Shown: positions 36,518 to 42,890 of the stretch, piece after piece
Layout of the letters: every line of letters begins with the position of its first letter
Position numbering within the stretch: the first letter of the stretch is position 1
Assembly (NCBI RefSeq): GCF_000685075.1
Contig: NZ_BAYD01000056.1
Coordinates: 1-64,000, forward strand
Reading direction: 5' to 3'
Origin: Paraburkholderia oxyphila NBRC 105797
GTDB lineage: Bacteria > Pseudomonadota > Gammaproteobacteria > Burkholderiales > Burkholderiaceae
Length of the DNA: 64,000 nucleotides
The notes under the pieces: generated by a model
The model's database searches: none
Told to the model about the DNA's origin: nothing
The model's input: only the letters and a program-made list of their open reading frames with translations
Program-made: the position numbers and the translations under genes

Positions 36518-37531
36518 ATGTGGAACACCCTTTCCGTGCCGCTCGAAAACGGGTGGCAATGCACGCTCATTCCGGGGCCGCAGTATTACGACCTGATGTG
36601 CTGGGGGCGCGGATACCGCAATATGTCGGCCCGTCAACTTTACCCAAACGCTGGTCGGGACAATGCCTCGCGGTCGTGGAATGCGCGGCCCCTGAGCGAA
36701 GTGGACAAGAGCGAGTTGTGGGAGAAAGACCGGCTGAGACAGCTTGCGGATGACCGGGCGGCATTTGCCCGTCACTTCCGTCCACGCTGGGACTTGCATA
36801 CGATTACCGGTGACGACAACTTGCGCCATGTTCAGCGCTTTCGGAGCGCTACGCTGGATGTAGTTCACTGGGAGCAGCCGACCGACAATGAAAGCGTTGA
36901 GCGCATGCTCTGTGAGGCCGTCGCGAGCGGAAGGCTTGTTCCGGTGGTCAATCATGAATACCGGGGCTTGCCGCGCGTGTCGCAGCCCACTCCCGGGCCA
37001 CAGCACTGGCCCGCGACGAGTGGCGGCGGTGGTTATGGATACGCGCCCAAGGTCCTGAACGCCAGTGAATTTGATGCGCTACGGCGGGCCAATGGCGAGC
37101 TTCCCCCGTTGGACTCAGGGAGCGGCGTCGTGAGTGCGACGCTCGATCCACGGCCCGCCTTGAGCACCCCGGTCACTGCAGATGATGGCTTTGGCATGCT
37201 TGGCGCTGTTGCATCGGCAGCGAGCGCGCTACTCGGGGACAATGATTCGGGCGATGACGATGACGTGTTTAGCACCGACTACGGCGGCGATTCGACACCG
37301 CTTGGCGATGCTCAGCCGTTCGAGTACATACCGGACACGTTGAGTGATGATGTAACGGAGCTTGTCGCGCGAGGTGTTAGCGAAGCCGAGGAAGCCGAGT
37401 GTGACGCGATCTACGATGCCGAAATGATGGCGTGTTCTGCGGCTGGTGCAATCTATCGCGATCCGCGCACCTATGCGTTGTGCAAGCAGCGCGCGTTTCA
37501 GAACTATCAAACCTGCCGAGGTTATTCATGA
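36518..37531 (+). CDS. Unrecognised protein, possible secreted toxin/effector
   Basis: I do not recognise this 337-residue protein. There is no signal peptide. The middle is Gly/Pro/Ser-rich with an acidic run (NDSGDDDDVFSTDYGGD). The C-terminal 45 residues carry four Cys spaced as C-x10-C-x14-C-x9-C around YRDPRTYALCKQRAFQNYQTC. In my memory this resembles tails of Burkholderia type VI or contact-dependent toxins, but that is an impression. I start at the ATG at 36518 with AAGGA upstream; the ATG at 36482 is an alternative. The next gene overlaps it by four bases (ATGA). Confidence 0.6.
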   Translation: MWNTLSVPLENGWQCTLIPGPQYYDLMCWGRGYRNMSARQLYPNAGRDNASRSWNARPLSEVDKSELWEKDRLRQLADDRAAFARHFRPRWDLHTITGDDNLRHVQRFRSATLDVVHWEQPTDNESVERMLCEAVASGRLVPVVNHEYRGLPRVSQPTPGPQHWPATSGGGGYGYAPKVLNASEFDALRRANGELPPLDSGSGVVSATLDPRPALSTPVTADDGFGMLGAVASAASALLGDNDSGDDDDVFSTDYGGDSTPLGDAQPFEYIPDTLSDDVTELVARGVSEAEEAECDAIYDAEMMACSAAGAIYRDPRTYALCKQRAFQNYQTCRGYS

Positions 37532-37824
37532 GTCAAAGACAAACTGCGTTCATTACCTACTTCGACGAGCACAGTGGTCAGGTGAAGTTCTGCGTTGTGC
37601 CACGACACTTCGTTCAATCGGCGATCGATCGCGTGATGTGTATTAGCGTGCCGCCAGACGCCCCCGAACACACCGACAGCCCATTTACCGACGAAGACGC
37701 TCGGAAGCTTGGCGGTATGGCAATCCTCGCCATCGCGGGCGCAAACCCCGAACTACAAGCACGCATCCAGATCACCACCGAAATGCCGATGGAGTGGAAG
37801 CCAACCAAGCCATCGAAGGGGTAA
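37528..37824 (+). CDS. Small acidic protein coupled to the preceding gene, candidate immunity protein
   Basis: This 98-residue soluble protein is unrecognised. Its ATG overlaps the preceding stop (ATGA), with GAGG six bases upstream, so the pair is translationally coupled. It has an N-terminal beta-like segment (TAFITYFDEHSGQVKFCVVP) and an acidic middle (DAPEHTDSPFTDEDA). Size, order and coupling fit an immunity protein for the upstream candidate toxin; this is inference. Confidence 0.6.
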   Translation: MSQRQTAFITYFDEHSGQVKFCVVPRHFVQSAIDRVMCISVPPDAPEHTDSPFTDEDARKLGGMAILAIAGANPELQARIQITTEMPMEWKPTKPSKG

Positions 37825-37931
37825 GCGAGTTCAAGCACGCAACGAAGACCGACGTGATCGCCGAAACCCTGACCGAGCAGTCCAGACTACAGCCGATTAA
37901 CGGGACGCCGCCTAAGCAAGCGAAAGAGTAA
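37794..37931 (+). CDS. Possible small protein (45 residues)
   Basis: A GTG-started frame overlaps the end of the previous gene and continues VEANQAIEGVSEFKHATKTD to a TAA at 37929. Composition is protein-like. It has no clear ribosome binding site, and it could instead be the former C-terminus of the preceding protein after a frameshift. Confidence 0.3.
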   Translation: MEANQAIEGVSEFKHATKTDVIAETLTEQSRLQPINGTPPKQAKE

Positions 37932-38012
37932 GCGCCCAAACTAGAAGCCGCCCCTCTCCCGAGTCGGCCTTTTTGTGCTTGTCACTCGTCCTCTTAGCGA
38001 TTGAGGGAGGCA

Positions 38013-38174
38013 GTGAAGCAAAGCGAATTCAAACGATGGCTGGCCACGCAAGGTGCGAACTTCAAGGAAGGCACGAGACATACGAGGATCTAACTGAATG
38101 GCAAGCAAAGCGTGATGCCCCAGCACCCAAGCTCCGAAGTCGGAAAAGGAAACCTAAGTGCTTTACTTCGTGTG
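38013..38174 (+). pseudogene. hicA: hicA toxin remnant with in-frame stop, truncated at the attachment site
   Basis: Translation from the GTG at 38013 (GAGGGAGG just upstream) gives VKQSEFKRWLATQGANFKEG, then H-T-R-I, a TAA at 38091-38093, and LNGKQSVMPQHPSSEVGKGN. This is the HicA mRNA-interferase pattern, with the family tyrosine in I-Y-L-N-G-K replaced by the stop. After EVGKGNLSAL the frame runs directly into the tRNA-derived repeat at 38173, so the C-terminus is lost. No hicB follows. Confidence 0.82.
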
Positions 38175-38220
38175 GCGCGCCCGGCTGGGATCGAACCAGC
38201 AACCCCTGCCTTCGGAGGGC
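38173..38220 (-). repeat. attL: left copy of the tRNA-Arg(CCG) 3' end
   Basis: Forty-eight bases identical to positions 47385-47432 of the intact tRNA gene (CCA end, T-arm, anticodon 3' side) mark the left boundary of the 9.2-kb element. The integrase gene starts 136 bases to the right, the usual arrangement for tRNA-targeting tyrosine integrases. Confidence 0.92.
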
Positions 38221-38298
38221 GGGATTTTACGTTTATCGAGGGTTAGCAAAGTTCATCGATACGCCTGAGAGCCCCGCCAAATAAGGCATCTAGGTAGT

Positions 38299-38345
38299 TT
38301 GTGGTTGAGTGAGGTTCAGCGTAGAATTTCCGTATCGTTTCCGTA
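38299..38345 (+). promoter_or_regulatory. Integrase promoter overlapping arm-type repeats
   Basis: A sigma-70-like promoter reads TTGTGG (38299-38304), 17 bases, TAGAAT (38322-38327). Two TTTCCGTA octamers follow at 38327-38334 and 38338-38345, spaced 11 bp, and the first overlaps the -10. The same octamer pair recurs at the right end of the element (47308-47326). They are probable integrase or accessory-factor arm sites, which would link integrase binding to autoregulation. Confidence 0.6.
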
Positions 38346-38355
38346 CGGATAAGAC

Positions 38356-39495
38356 ATGGCTGAAAACATCACTTCAAAGAGCGCGCGTGAAAAGCTTGCG
38401 GCGCGCAAAGAGCCGTATTGGTCGCGCCTCGAAGCCGGTCTGTATCTCGGGTATCGTCGCGCTGAACAGGGGCAAGGAACCTGGATTGCGCGCCGTCGCG
38501 ACGAAGCCGGTAAGCAGAAGTACCACGCTCTCGGCACGTTCGCCGAATTTGACGACGCGGCGAGAGCGGCCAACCGCTGGGCGCAGGCGGTGGATGCTGG
38601 CGTATCCACACACGGAATGACGATTACCCAAGTGTGCGCCCACTATGTCACCGACCTGCGAACCAGGAAGGGGAGCAAGAGCGCCAACGATGCGAAGGGG
38701 CGATTCCGCCGCTTGGTGGACTCGGCCAGTATCGGCAAGCTCGACGTTGCCAAGCTGAAAACTTCCCATGTTCGCGCGTGGATCGCCGCGCAGGTCGAAA
38801 TGGATGAGGCTGACGCGGAGGATGAAGACGATCTGCGCCGCGCAAAAGACTCGGCGAACCGCAATCTGGCAAGTCTCAAAGCGGCGCTGAATCTCGCGCT
38901 CAGGGATCGACTGGTTGCAACTGATGCCGGATGGAAAACGGTTGGGAAGTTCGCGAGCGTCGGTCGGCGGCGCGAAGATTTCCTGAATGCAGAGCATCGT
39001 AAGGCGCTGTTAGCGGCCTGCCCCAGCGATCTGGCTAACCTGGTCAAGGCAATGCTATTGACCGGCGCCCGTCCCGGCGAGCTGGCCCGCGTGCGGGCGC
39101 TGGACTTCGACAAGACGCTAGGGACTGTTGCGCTCGACGGCAAAACCGGGCGTCGCGTCGTCACGCTCTCGACGGCTGCGGCCACATTCTTTGCCGATCT
39201 CTCATCGAGCAGGATTGGCAACGCGCCATTACTCGCCACGGAATACGGCCAGCAGTGGAATAAGGATAGCTGGAAAAAGCTGTTCAAGCAGGCGGTTCAA
39301 GATGCTGAACTTCCGCCGACAACGGTTATGTACACGCTGCGGCACGTCGCAATCACCGAATTGATCAACGCGGGCATGGATAGCTTTCTTGTCGCCAAGT
39401 TAGCCGGAACCAGTACCGCAATGATCGACAAGCATTACGGGCGCGCAAAGCACGATGAAACACGCGCAAAGCTAGATGCGGTGGCGATCCTGTAG
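38356..39495 (+). CDS. int: Tyrosine recombinase (phage-type integrase)
   Basis: This 379-residue integrase has an N-terminal arm-binding region (YLGYRRAEQGQGTWIARRRD), a SAM-like core-binding domain (about 90-195) and a catalytic domain. Catalytic residues are Arg239 in LLTGARPGELARV, Lys263 in ALDGKTGRRVV, Arg329-His330 in MYTLRHVAITELI and nucleophile Tyr361 in TSTAMIDKHYGR. The first His of the HxxR box is a Tyr (YTLR), a variation known in the family. It should recombine the tRNA-Arg attachment core next to it. Confidence 0.95.
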   Translation: MAENITSKSAREKLAARKEPYWSRLEAGLYLGYRRAEQGQGTWIARRRDEAGKQKYHALGTFAEFDDAARAANRWAQAVDAGVSTHGMTITQVCAHYVTDLRTRKGSKSANDAKGRFRRLVDSASIGKLDVAKLKTSHVRAWIAAQVEMDEADAEDEDDLRRAKDSANRNLASLKAALNLALRDRLVATDAGWKTVGKFASVGRRREDFLNAEHRKALLAACPSDLANLVKAMLLTGARPGELARVRALDFDKTLGTVALDGKTGRRVVTLSTAAATFFADLSSSRIGNAPLLATEYGQQWNKDSWKKLFKQAVQDAELPPTTVMYTLRHVAITELINAGMDSFLVAKLAGTSTAMIDKHYGRAKHDETRAKLDAVAIL

Positions 39496-39553
39496 AAGGC
39501 GTTGTTTTTGGGCGATTATTCGCGAATATGGGCTAGATTGGTCGTCAATGCTA

Positions 39554-39650
39554 TTGACGGCCCCAACCGGAAAAAGTACTATTCAGCTACCGTCAAGTAG
39601 TGTGCGCAACAAAAAGCCCGTCCAGCCTAACCGCGAACGGGCTTTGTTGT
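39554..39650 (+). ncRNA. Candidate small RNA module A (promoter, about 60-nt transcript, terminator)
   Basis: A sigma-70 promoter TTGACG (39554-39559), N17, TACTAT (39577-39582) predicts a start near 39589. About 24 bases later there is a hairpin AAAGCCCGT (39613-39621) / ACGGGCTTT (39637-39645) followed by GTTGTTT. No open frame with a start and ribosome site fits inside. The first transcribed bases, CCGTCAA, are the reverse complement of the -35 region TTGACGG. Module B repeats this design exactly 145 bp downstream. Confidence 0.5.
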
Positions 39651-39698
39651 TTACGCACCACAATATGCATCGATATACCTCGTTTTGCCCCAATGCGC

Positions 39699-39791
39699 TT
39701 GACGGGGTGGGAGGGAATTGATAGCATTCGGCTACCGTCAAGTATTGCGCTTGTGAAGCCCGCTCAGCTTAACCGCCAGCGGGCTTTTTCC
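39699..39791 (+). ncRNA. Candidate small RNA module B, paralogue of module A
   Basis: Promoter TTGACG (39699-39704), N17, TAGCAT (39722-39727), predicted start near 39734. Terminator AAGCCCGCT (39756-39764) / AGCGGGCTT (39778-39786) runs into TTTC. All key positions are offset by about 145 bp from module A. The shared core includes GCTACCGTCAAGTA just at the predicted start and TAACCGC in the terminator loop. Confidence 0.5.
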
Positions 39792-39824
39792 GTTTACCCG
39801 CCTAACCATTCATTTGTTGTCCGC

Positions 39825-39858
39825 GCCCGCGACGCCTAACGGCCAAGCGGGCTTTTTT
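39825..39858 (+). terminator. Third terminator-like hairpin, just before the alpA-like gene
   Basis: GCCCGC (39825-39830) pairs with GCGGGC (39847-39852), with an inner GCC/GGC pair and a TTTTTT tail, ending 13 bases before the alpA-like start. The loop again contains CTAACGG, similar to modules A and B. Transcripts from module B would have to pass it to reach alpA. Confidence 0.6.
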
Positions 39859-39871
39859 ATTGGAGATTCGC

Positions 39872-40060
39872 ATGTCCGCATCGCCGCTTATCCGCTTGCC
39901 CGAGCTTGAGCAACTTACGCACCGCTGCAAGGGCTCAATTTACAACGACATGAAAGCGGGGCGCTTCCCGCAAAGCATCAAGATCGGCCCGCGCGCCATT
40001 GCCTGGCATCGCGCCGATGTTGAGCGCTGGCTGGCTAACCCGGCTGGGTACGCGCAGTGA
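39872..40060 (+). CDS. AlpA-family transcriptional regulator
   Basis: This 62-residue MerR/AlpA-like winged-helix protein reads IRLPELEQLTHRCKGSIYND, GRFPQSIKIGPRAIAWHRADVERWL. AlpA-type proteins activate excision or early genes in P4-like satellites, or act as excisionases. The ATG at 39872 has GGAG seven bases upstream. Its stop overlaps the next gene (GTGA), so the early genes form one translationally coupled unit. Confidence 0.88.
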   Translation: MSASPLIRLPELEQLTHRCKGSIYNDMKAGRFPQSIKIGPRAIAWHRADVERWLANPAGYAQ

Positions 40061-40272
40061 TCGGCGCACCGATGGCGACAGCCGCGCCTGAGCCCGCTGT
40101 ACGCGTGTCGTTGCGGCAGGCTGCGCGTGAGGCGGGAATGACGCCGCGCACCTTCCTCAAAAACGTGCGCATCGCGGAGCGCAAGGGCTGGATAAAGGTT
40201 CAGCGTTTTTCGGCTGACGAATACGGATTCACGCCGATGATTCCGGAGGGGTTCGAGCGTGTCGCAGATTAA
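40057..40272 (+). CDS. Small putative DNA-binding protein of the element
   Basis: This 71-residue protein is unrecognised. It has a helix-turn-helix-like stretch (VSLRQAAREAGMTPRTFLKN) followed by a basic turn and wing (AERKGWIKVQRFSADEYGF). The GTG at 40057 overlaps the alpA-like stop; the ATG at 40072 is an alternative start. It overlaps the next gene by 14 bases. Confidence 0.65.
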   Translation: MIGAPMATAAPEPAVRVSLRQAAREAGMTPRTFLKNVRIAERKGWIKVQRFSADEYGFTPMIPEGFERVAD

Positions 40273-41071
40273 GTCCTACGAGTGGATGGCAGCGTTTAAG
40301 GCGTTGCCGCGCAAGGCGATGGACACGCACACGCGGGCCATTCTCTTTGTGATCGCAACCTTTCTCAATGACAAGGAAGGCAAGCCCGCCTTCCCGTCAA
40401 CCGAAACGATCGCAGAGCAAGCCGGAATGTCAAAGCGCGCCGCACTGGAACACATCGGCAAGGCAGAGCAAGCCGGATGGCTTCGCATCACCCAGGCGCG
40501 TGGCAATGGGCAGGCATGGCGGCGCAACGAGTATCACCCGGTAATCCCAAAGGGCGCGGAGCTACCACCCGAAACGGATAGCGCGCAAGGTGGTGACGCA
40601 GGATCACCAGCTTTGCCGACCGTCGAATCTGACGCGGGAAAGGTGGTTACTTTGACGCAAGGTGGTGACTCTGGCGACACGGACGCGGTTACTTTGACGC
40701 AAAAGGTGGTTACGGAGCGTCACTCTATCTACGAAGGGAACTACGAATATAAAACCCGTTCGTTCGCTATCGCTCACGAACCGTCTGCGGCCGGAAAATC
40801 CGGCGCTCCGACGATAGATGAATACGCCCGCCCGGCGATCAGCGTTCATTGCCAATCCTACTGCGAAACGCACGGCATCAAAGACCCGGGCGAACGATGG
40901 GCAGAGTTTGGCGACATGGTTCTCTCGGAGCGACCGGACCTAGCCGCAGAGCCATACGGATTACCAACGAGCAACGCGTTTCGCTCCTGGGTGCAAGGGC
41001 GGCGGGAATGGAACATGAGGACCAAGCCGTGGGCGTACCGCAAAGAACGCGCTAGCGCCGCAGCGGCTTGA
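40259..41071 (+). CDS. Helix-turn-helix (phage replication/DnaD-like) protein
   Basis: This 270-residue protein has an N-terminal winged HTH (about 10-90: THTRAILFVIATFLNDKEGK, STETIAEQAGMSKRAALEHI, GWLRITQARGNGQAWRRNEY), as in phage O-like or DUF-type replication-region HTH proteins. A Gly/Thr-rich linker contains three VVTLTQ-like repeats. The C-terminal 80 residues may be a second domain. The GTG start has GGAGGGG upstream inside the previous gene. It probably acts in replication of the element, as inferred from position. Confidence 0.68.
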   Translation: MSQIKSYEWMAAFKALPRKAMDTHTRAILFVIATFLNDKEGKPAFPSTETIAEQAGMSKRAALEHIGKAEQAGWLRITQARGNGQAWRRNEYHPVIPKGAELPPETDSAQGGDAGSPALPTVESDAGKVVTLTQGGDSGDTDAVTLTQKVVTERHSIYEGNYEYKTRSFAIAHEPSAAGKSGAPTIDEYARPAISVHCQSYCETHGIKDPGERWAEFGDMVLSERPDLAAEPYGLPTSNAFRSWVQGRREWNMRTKPWAYRKERASAAAA

Positions 41072-41191
41072 GCGCCTCCCTCTAAAAGCCGGTTTTAGTC
41101 GGTTTGCTGGCGCGGCAATCGGCAAAAGCGCATTACCCGGCAAACGCCGATGGCGATTCCAGCCGCTTTCGCACGCCTGGCGCGGGCTGAT

Positions 41192-41332
41192 GGAGGTGTG
41201 CCGCTAGGGTAGTATAGGCGAGTGATCGCCAGCCTGTTATAGGACCGTTTAAAGGGTTTGCCAGAAAACGGAGGTGTGCCGGAAAGCAATCGAAGCACCT
41301 AGCAATGAGCATATCCGATACCAATTTGGTAT
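41192..41332. promoter_or_regulatory. Direct repeats and an operator-like palindrome
   Basis: GGAGGTGTGCCG occurs at 41192-41203 and 41270-41281. A 15-base palindrome ATACCAA-T-TTGGTAT lies at 41318-41332, thirty bases before the next start codon. The 290-base stretch 41072-41361 has no gene and probably holds the promoter and operator of the second gene block. Confidence 0.5.
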
Positions 41333-41361
41333 GCACTCCTAAATTTTAATCGAGAATCAGT

Positions 41362-41823
41362 ATGCAAGACACAATCAACAAGCAAGCCCCCGACGTGCAA
41401 CTCAATGCGTTGGCGAGCCGCATCACGGAACGGCTCGCCGCCGCCGAGCAACTCAAAAACGAAGGGCAGCACCTCGCAAATCGGCTGGGCGGTCTGCGCC
41501 GACTTGCGTCCCCGAGTACCGCCGATATTCAAGCCCTGACCGATGAAATTGGCCGAAAGGCTGCGGAGCGCGAAGCAATCCTTCGCGAAGTCGAAGATCT
41601 TCGGCGTGCCGAGCCCGAATTGCGGGCACGCGTGCGCGGCTATCAGCAAAGCGTGCTGGATCGGCACGCGCGAGCCTACGCAGCAATTCAAGCCGAATGG
41701 GCTTCCGCTATCGGCGATCTGATGCCCCTCATTCAGCGCGTGCGCGCCGCTGGTCATAGCGCTGGCATTCGTCGCTTTCTCACAGACGATGAACTGCTCA
41801 ACCTCCGGACCAAGCATATCTAA
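41362..41823 (+). CDS. Coiled-coil hypothetical protein of the element
   Basis: This 153-residue soluble protein is unrecognised. Residues about 25-100 are a heptad-rich coiled coil (RLAAAEQLKNEGQHLANRLG ... AEREAILREVEDLRRAEPEL). It leads a block of four small genes before the tape-measure gene. A scaffold-like or capsid-modifying role is conceivable, but nothing in the sequence proves it. Confidence 0.7.
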   Translation: MQDTINKQAPDVQLNALASRITERLAAAEQLKNEGQHLANRLGGLRRLASPSTADIQALTDEIGRKAAEREAILREVEDLRRAEPELRARVRGYQQSVLDRHARAYAAIQAEWASAIGDLMPLIQRVRAAGHSAGIRRFLTDDELLNLRTKHI

Positions 41824-41856
41824 CCCGATTCACTAACTTTCCAAGAAAGGAAACTC

Positions 41857-42177
41857 GTGTCTGTAACTCTTATCGCGCAAAGCGTCGTGCCGGTTTTCTG
41901 CCAAGTGAGCGGGAACACCTACGACCCGACCTACGTTGGTGAGCCGTTCGTCGTTCCGAACGGCGATGTTCCGACGCTCAAGGCGGCGGGGTGGCTCGAC
42001 GCTGGCCTGATGTCTCAATTTGGCCAATCGGCGGCGCCTACGGCTCGCGCCATTCCGGTTGTCGACGTTGGCGGGTACATGACGCCAAACAACACATACG
42101 CCGGGGTGTTCCCGCCGAAGAACCTGGAAGACGCTCTAGCGAACATCTTTGCCCGCCTGGCTGCGGCGCACCTTTAA
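41857..42177 (+). CDS. Small hypothetical protein of the element
   Basis: This 106-residue protein is unrecognised. It appears beta-rich at the start (SVTLIAQSVVPVFCQVSGNT) and Ala-rich and helical at the end. The GTG at 41857 has AAAGGA upstream. Phage decoration or fibre-like small proteins look like this, but I cannot assign it. Confidence 0.65.
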   Translation: MSVTLIAQSVVPVFCQVSGNTYDPTYVGEPFVVPNGDVPTLKAAGWLDAGLMSQFGQSAAPTARAIPVVDVGGYMTPNNTYAGVFPPKNLEDALANIFARLAAAHL

Positions 42178-42223
42178 CGAACTCGCCCGCCACCGTGCGG
42201 GCAACTGACAACAGGACTGGAAC

Positions 42224-42496
42224 ATGAGCATTCAAGAGACGCGCGAAGAAACCGAGGCCCGATTGAAAGCGGCTTACGAGCAACGAATCGAGGCAGAGCG
42301 GCGAGAAGCCATCCGCAACGGCTCGGACGCCGAGTATGCGGCCCATAAGGCGGCGATGCTGAAGACGGCGCGCGCAACGGAGATCGGCAAGACGGCGCAA
42401 CGCGATACGGGCAATGTCGTCGGGTTGAGTGACGCCGACTACGAGAAGCGCAAACGCGGCATGCTGCGCGCCTCGCTCTACTCGCGCACCCGATAG
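42224..42496 (+). CDS. Small charged helical protein of the element
   Basis: This 90-residue protein is unrecognised. The first half is a long charged helix (IQETREETEARLKAAYEQRI) and the C-terminus is basic (ADYEKRKRGMLRASLYSRTR). It begins 46 bases after the previous gene and ends 8 bases before the next. Confidence 0.65.
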   Translation: MSIQETREETEARLKAAYEQRIEAERREAIRNGSDAEYAAHKAAMLKTARATEIGKTAQRDTGNVVGLSDADYEKRKRGMLRASLYSRTR

Positions 42497-42504
42497 GAAA
42501 ACAC

Positions 42505-42795
42505 ATGAAAGCGAAGTTTGACCCGATCACCGAATCGAAAATGATTCAGAGCGGCGCGTTTATGAGTGAACGCGAGGCGCGCGATTTTACCGGCCTTACT
42601 GACATTGACCGATTCAGCGATGCAATTAACCCCCTCGAATGCGACCCGCCGTTGGCGTGCGAGCCTTTCCCGAAGCCGTGCGCCGCATTCAAGCGGGCCG
42701 CGCATTACGAAGATTGCGAGGGTTGCGGTAAATCGGTTTTCTACTGGCATACCGCCGATGTAAAAGCCTGGGAACGCAACCGACACGCCAGCTAA
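42505..42795 (+). CDS. Small cysteine-rich protein of the element
   Basis: This 96-residue protein is unrecognised. It has five Cys plus a CEGCGK pair near the C-terminus (YEDCEGCGKSVFYWH), possibly a small zinc site. The N-terminus (MIQSGAFMSEREARDFTGLT) may be a short DNA-binding helix pair. Confidence 0.62.
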   Translation: MKAKFDPITESKMIQSGAFMSEREARDFTGLTDIDRFSDAINPLECDPPLACEPFPKPCAAFKRAAHYEDCEGCGKSVFYWHTADVKAWERNRHAS

Positions 42796-42890
42796 TCCGC
42801 CGCTGACAGCCCCCTACAGGCAATCTCGCTGCGGGGGCGCTGAGTCGAAAGACAAACGAAAGGGGAAATATCATATTCGAAGCATTCCGC

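Larger units (their letters stand above)
35925..38220. mobile_element. Remnant of an integrative element at tRNA-Arg(CCG)
   Basis: The 2.2 kb between two direct copies of the tRNA 3' end hold an effector/immunity-like gene pair and a broken hicA, but no integrase. The layout fits an older element that decayed and was pushed outward when a second element used the same tRNA. Confidence 0.65.

Noticed and set aside
38013..38220. Functional HicA toxin through stop-codon readthrough
   Set aside because: The C-terminus is also lost at the attachment site, so readthrough would not restore the protein.
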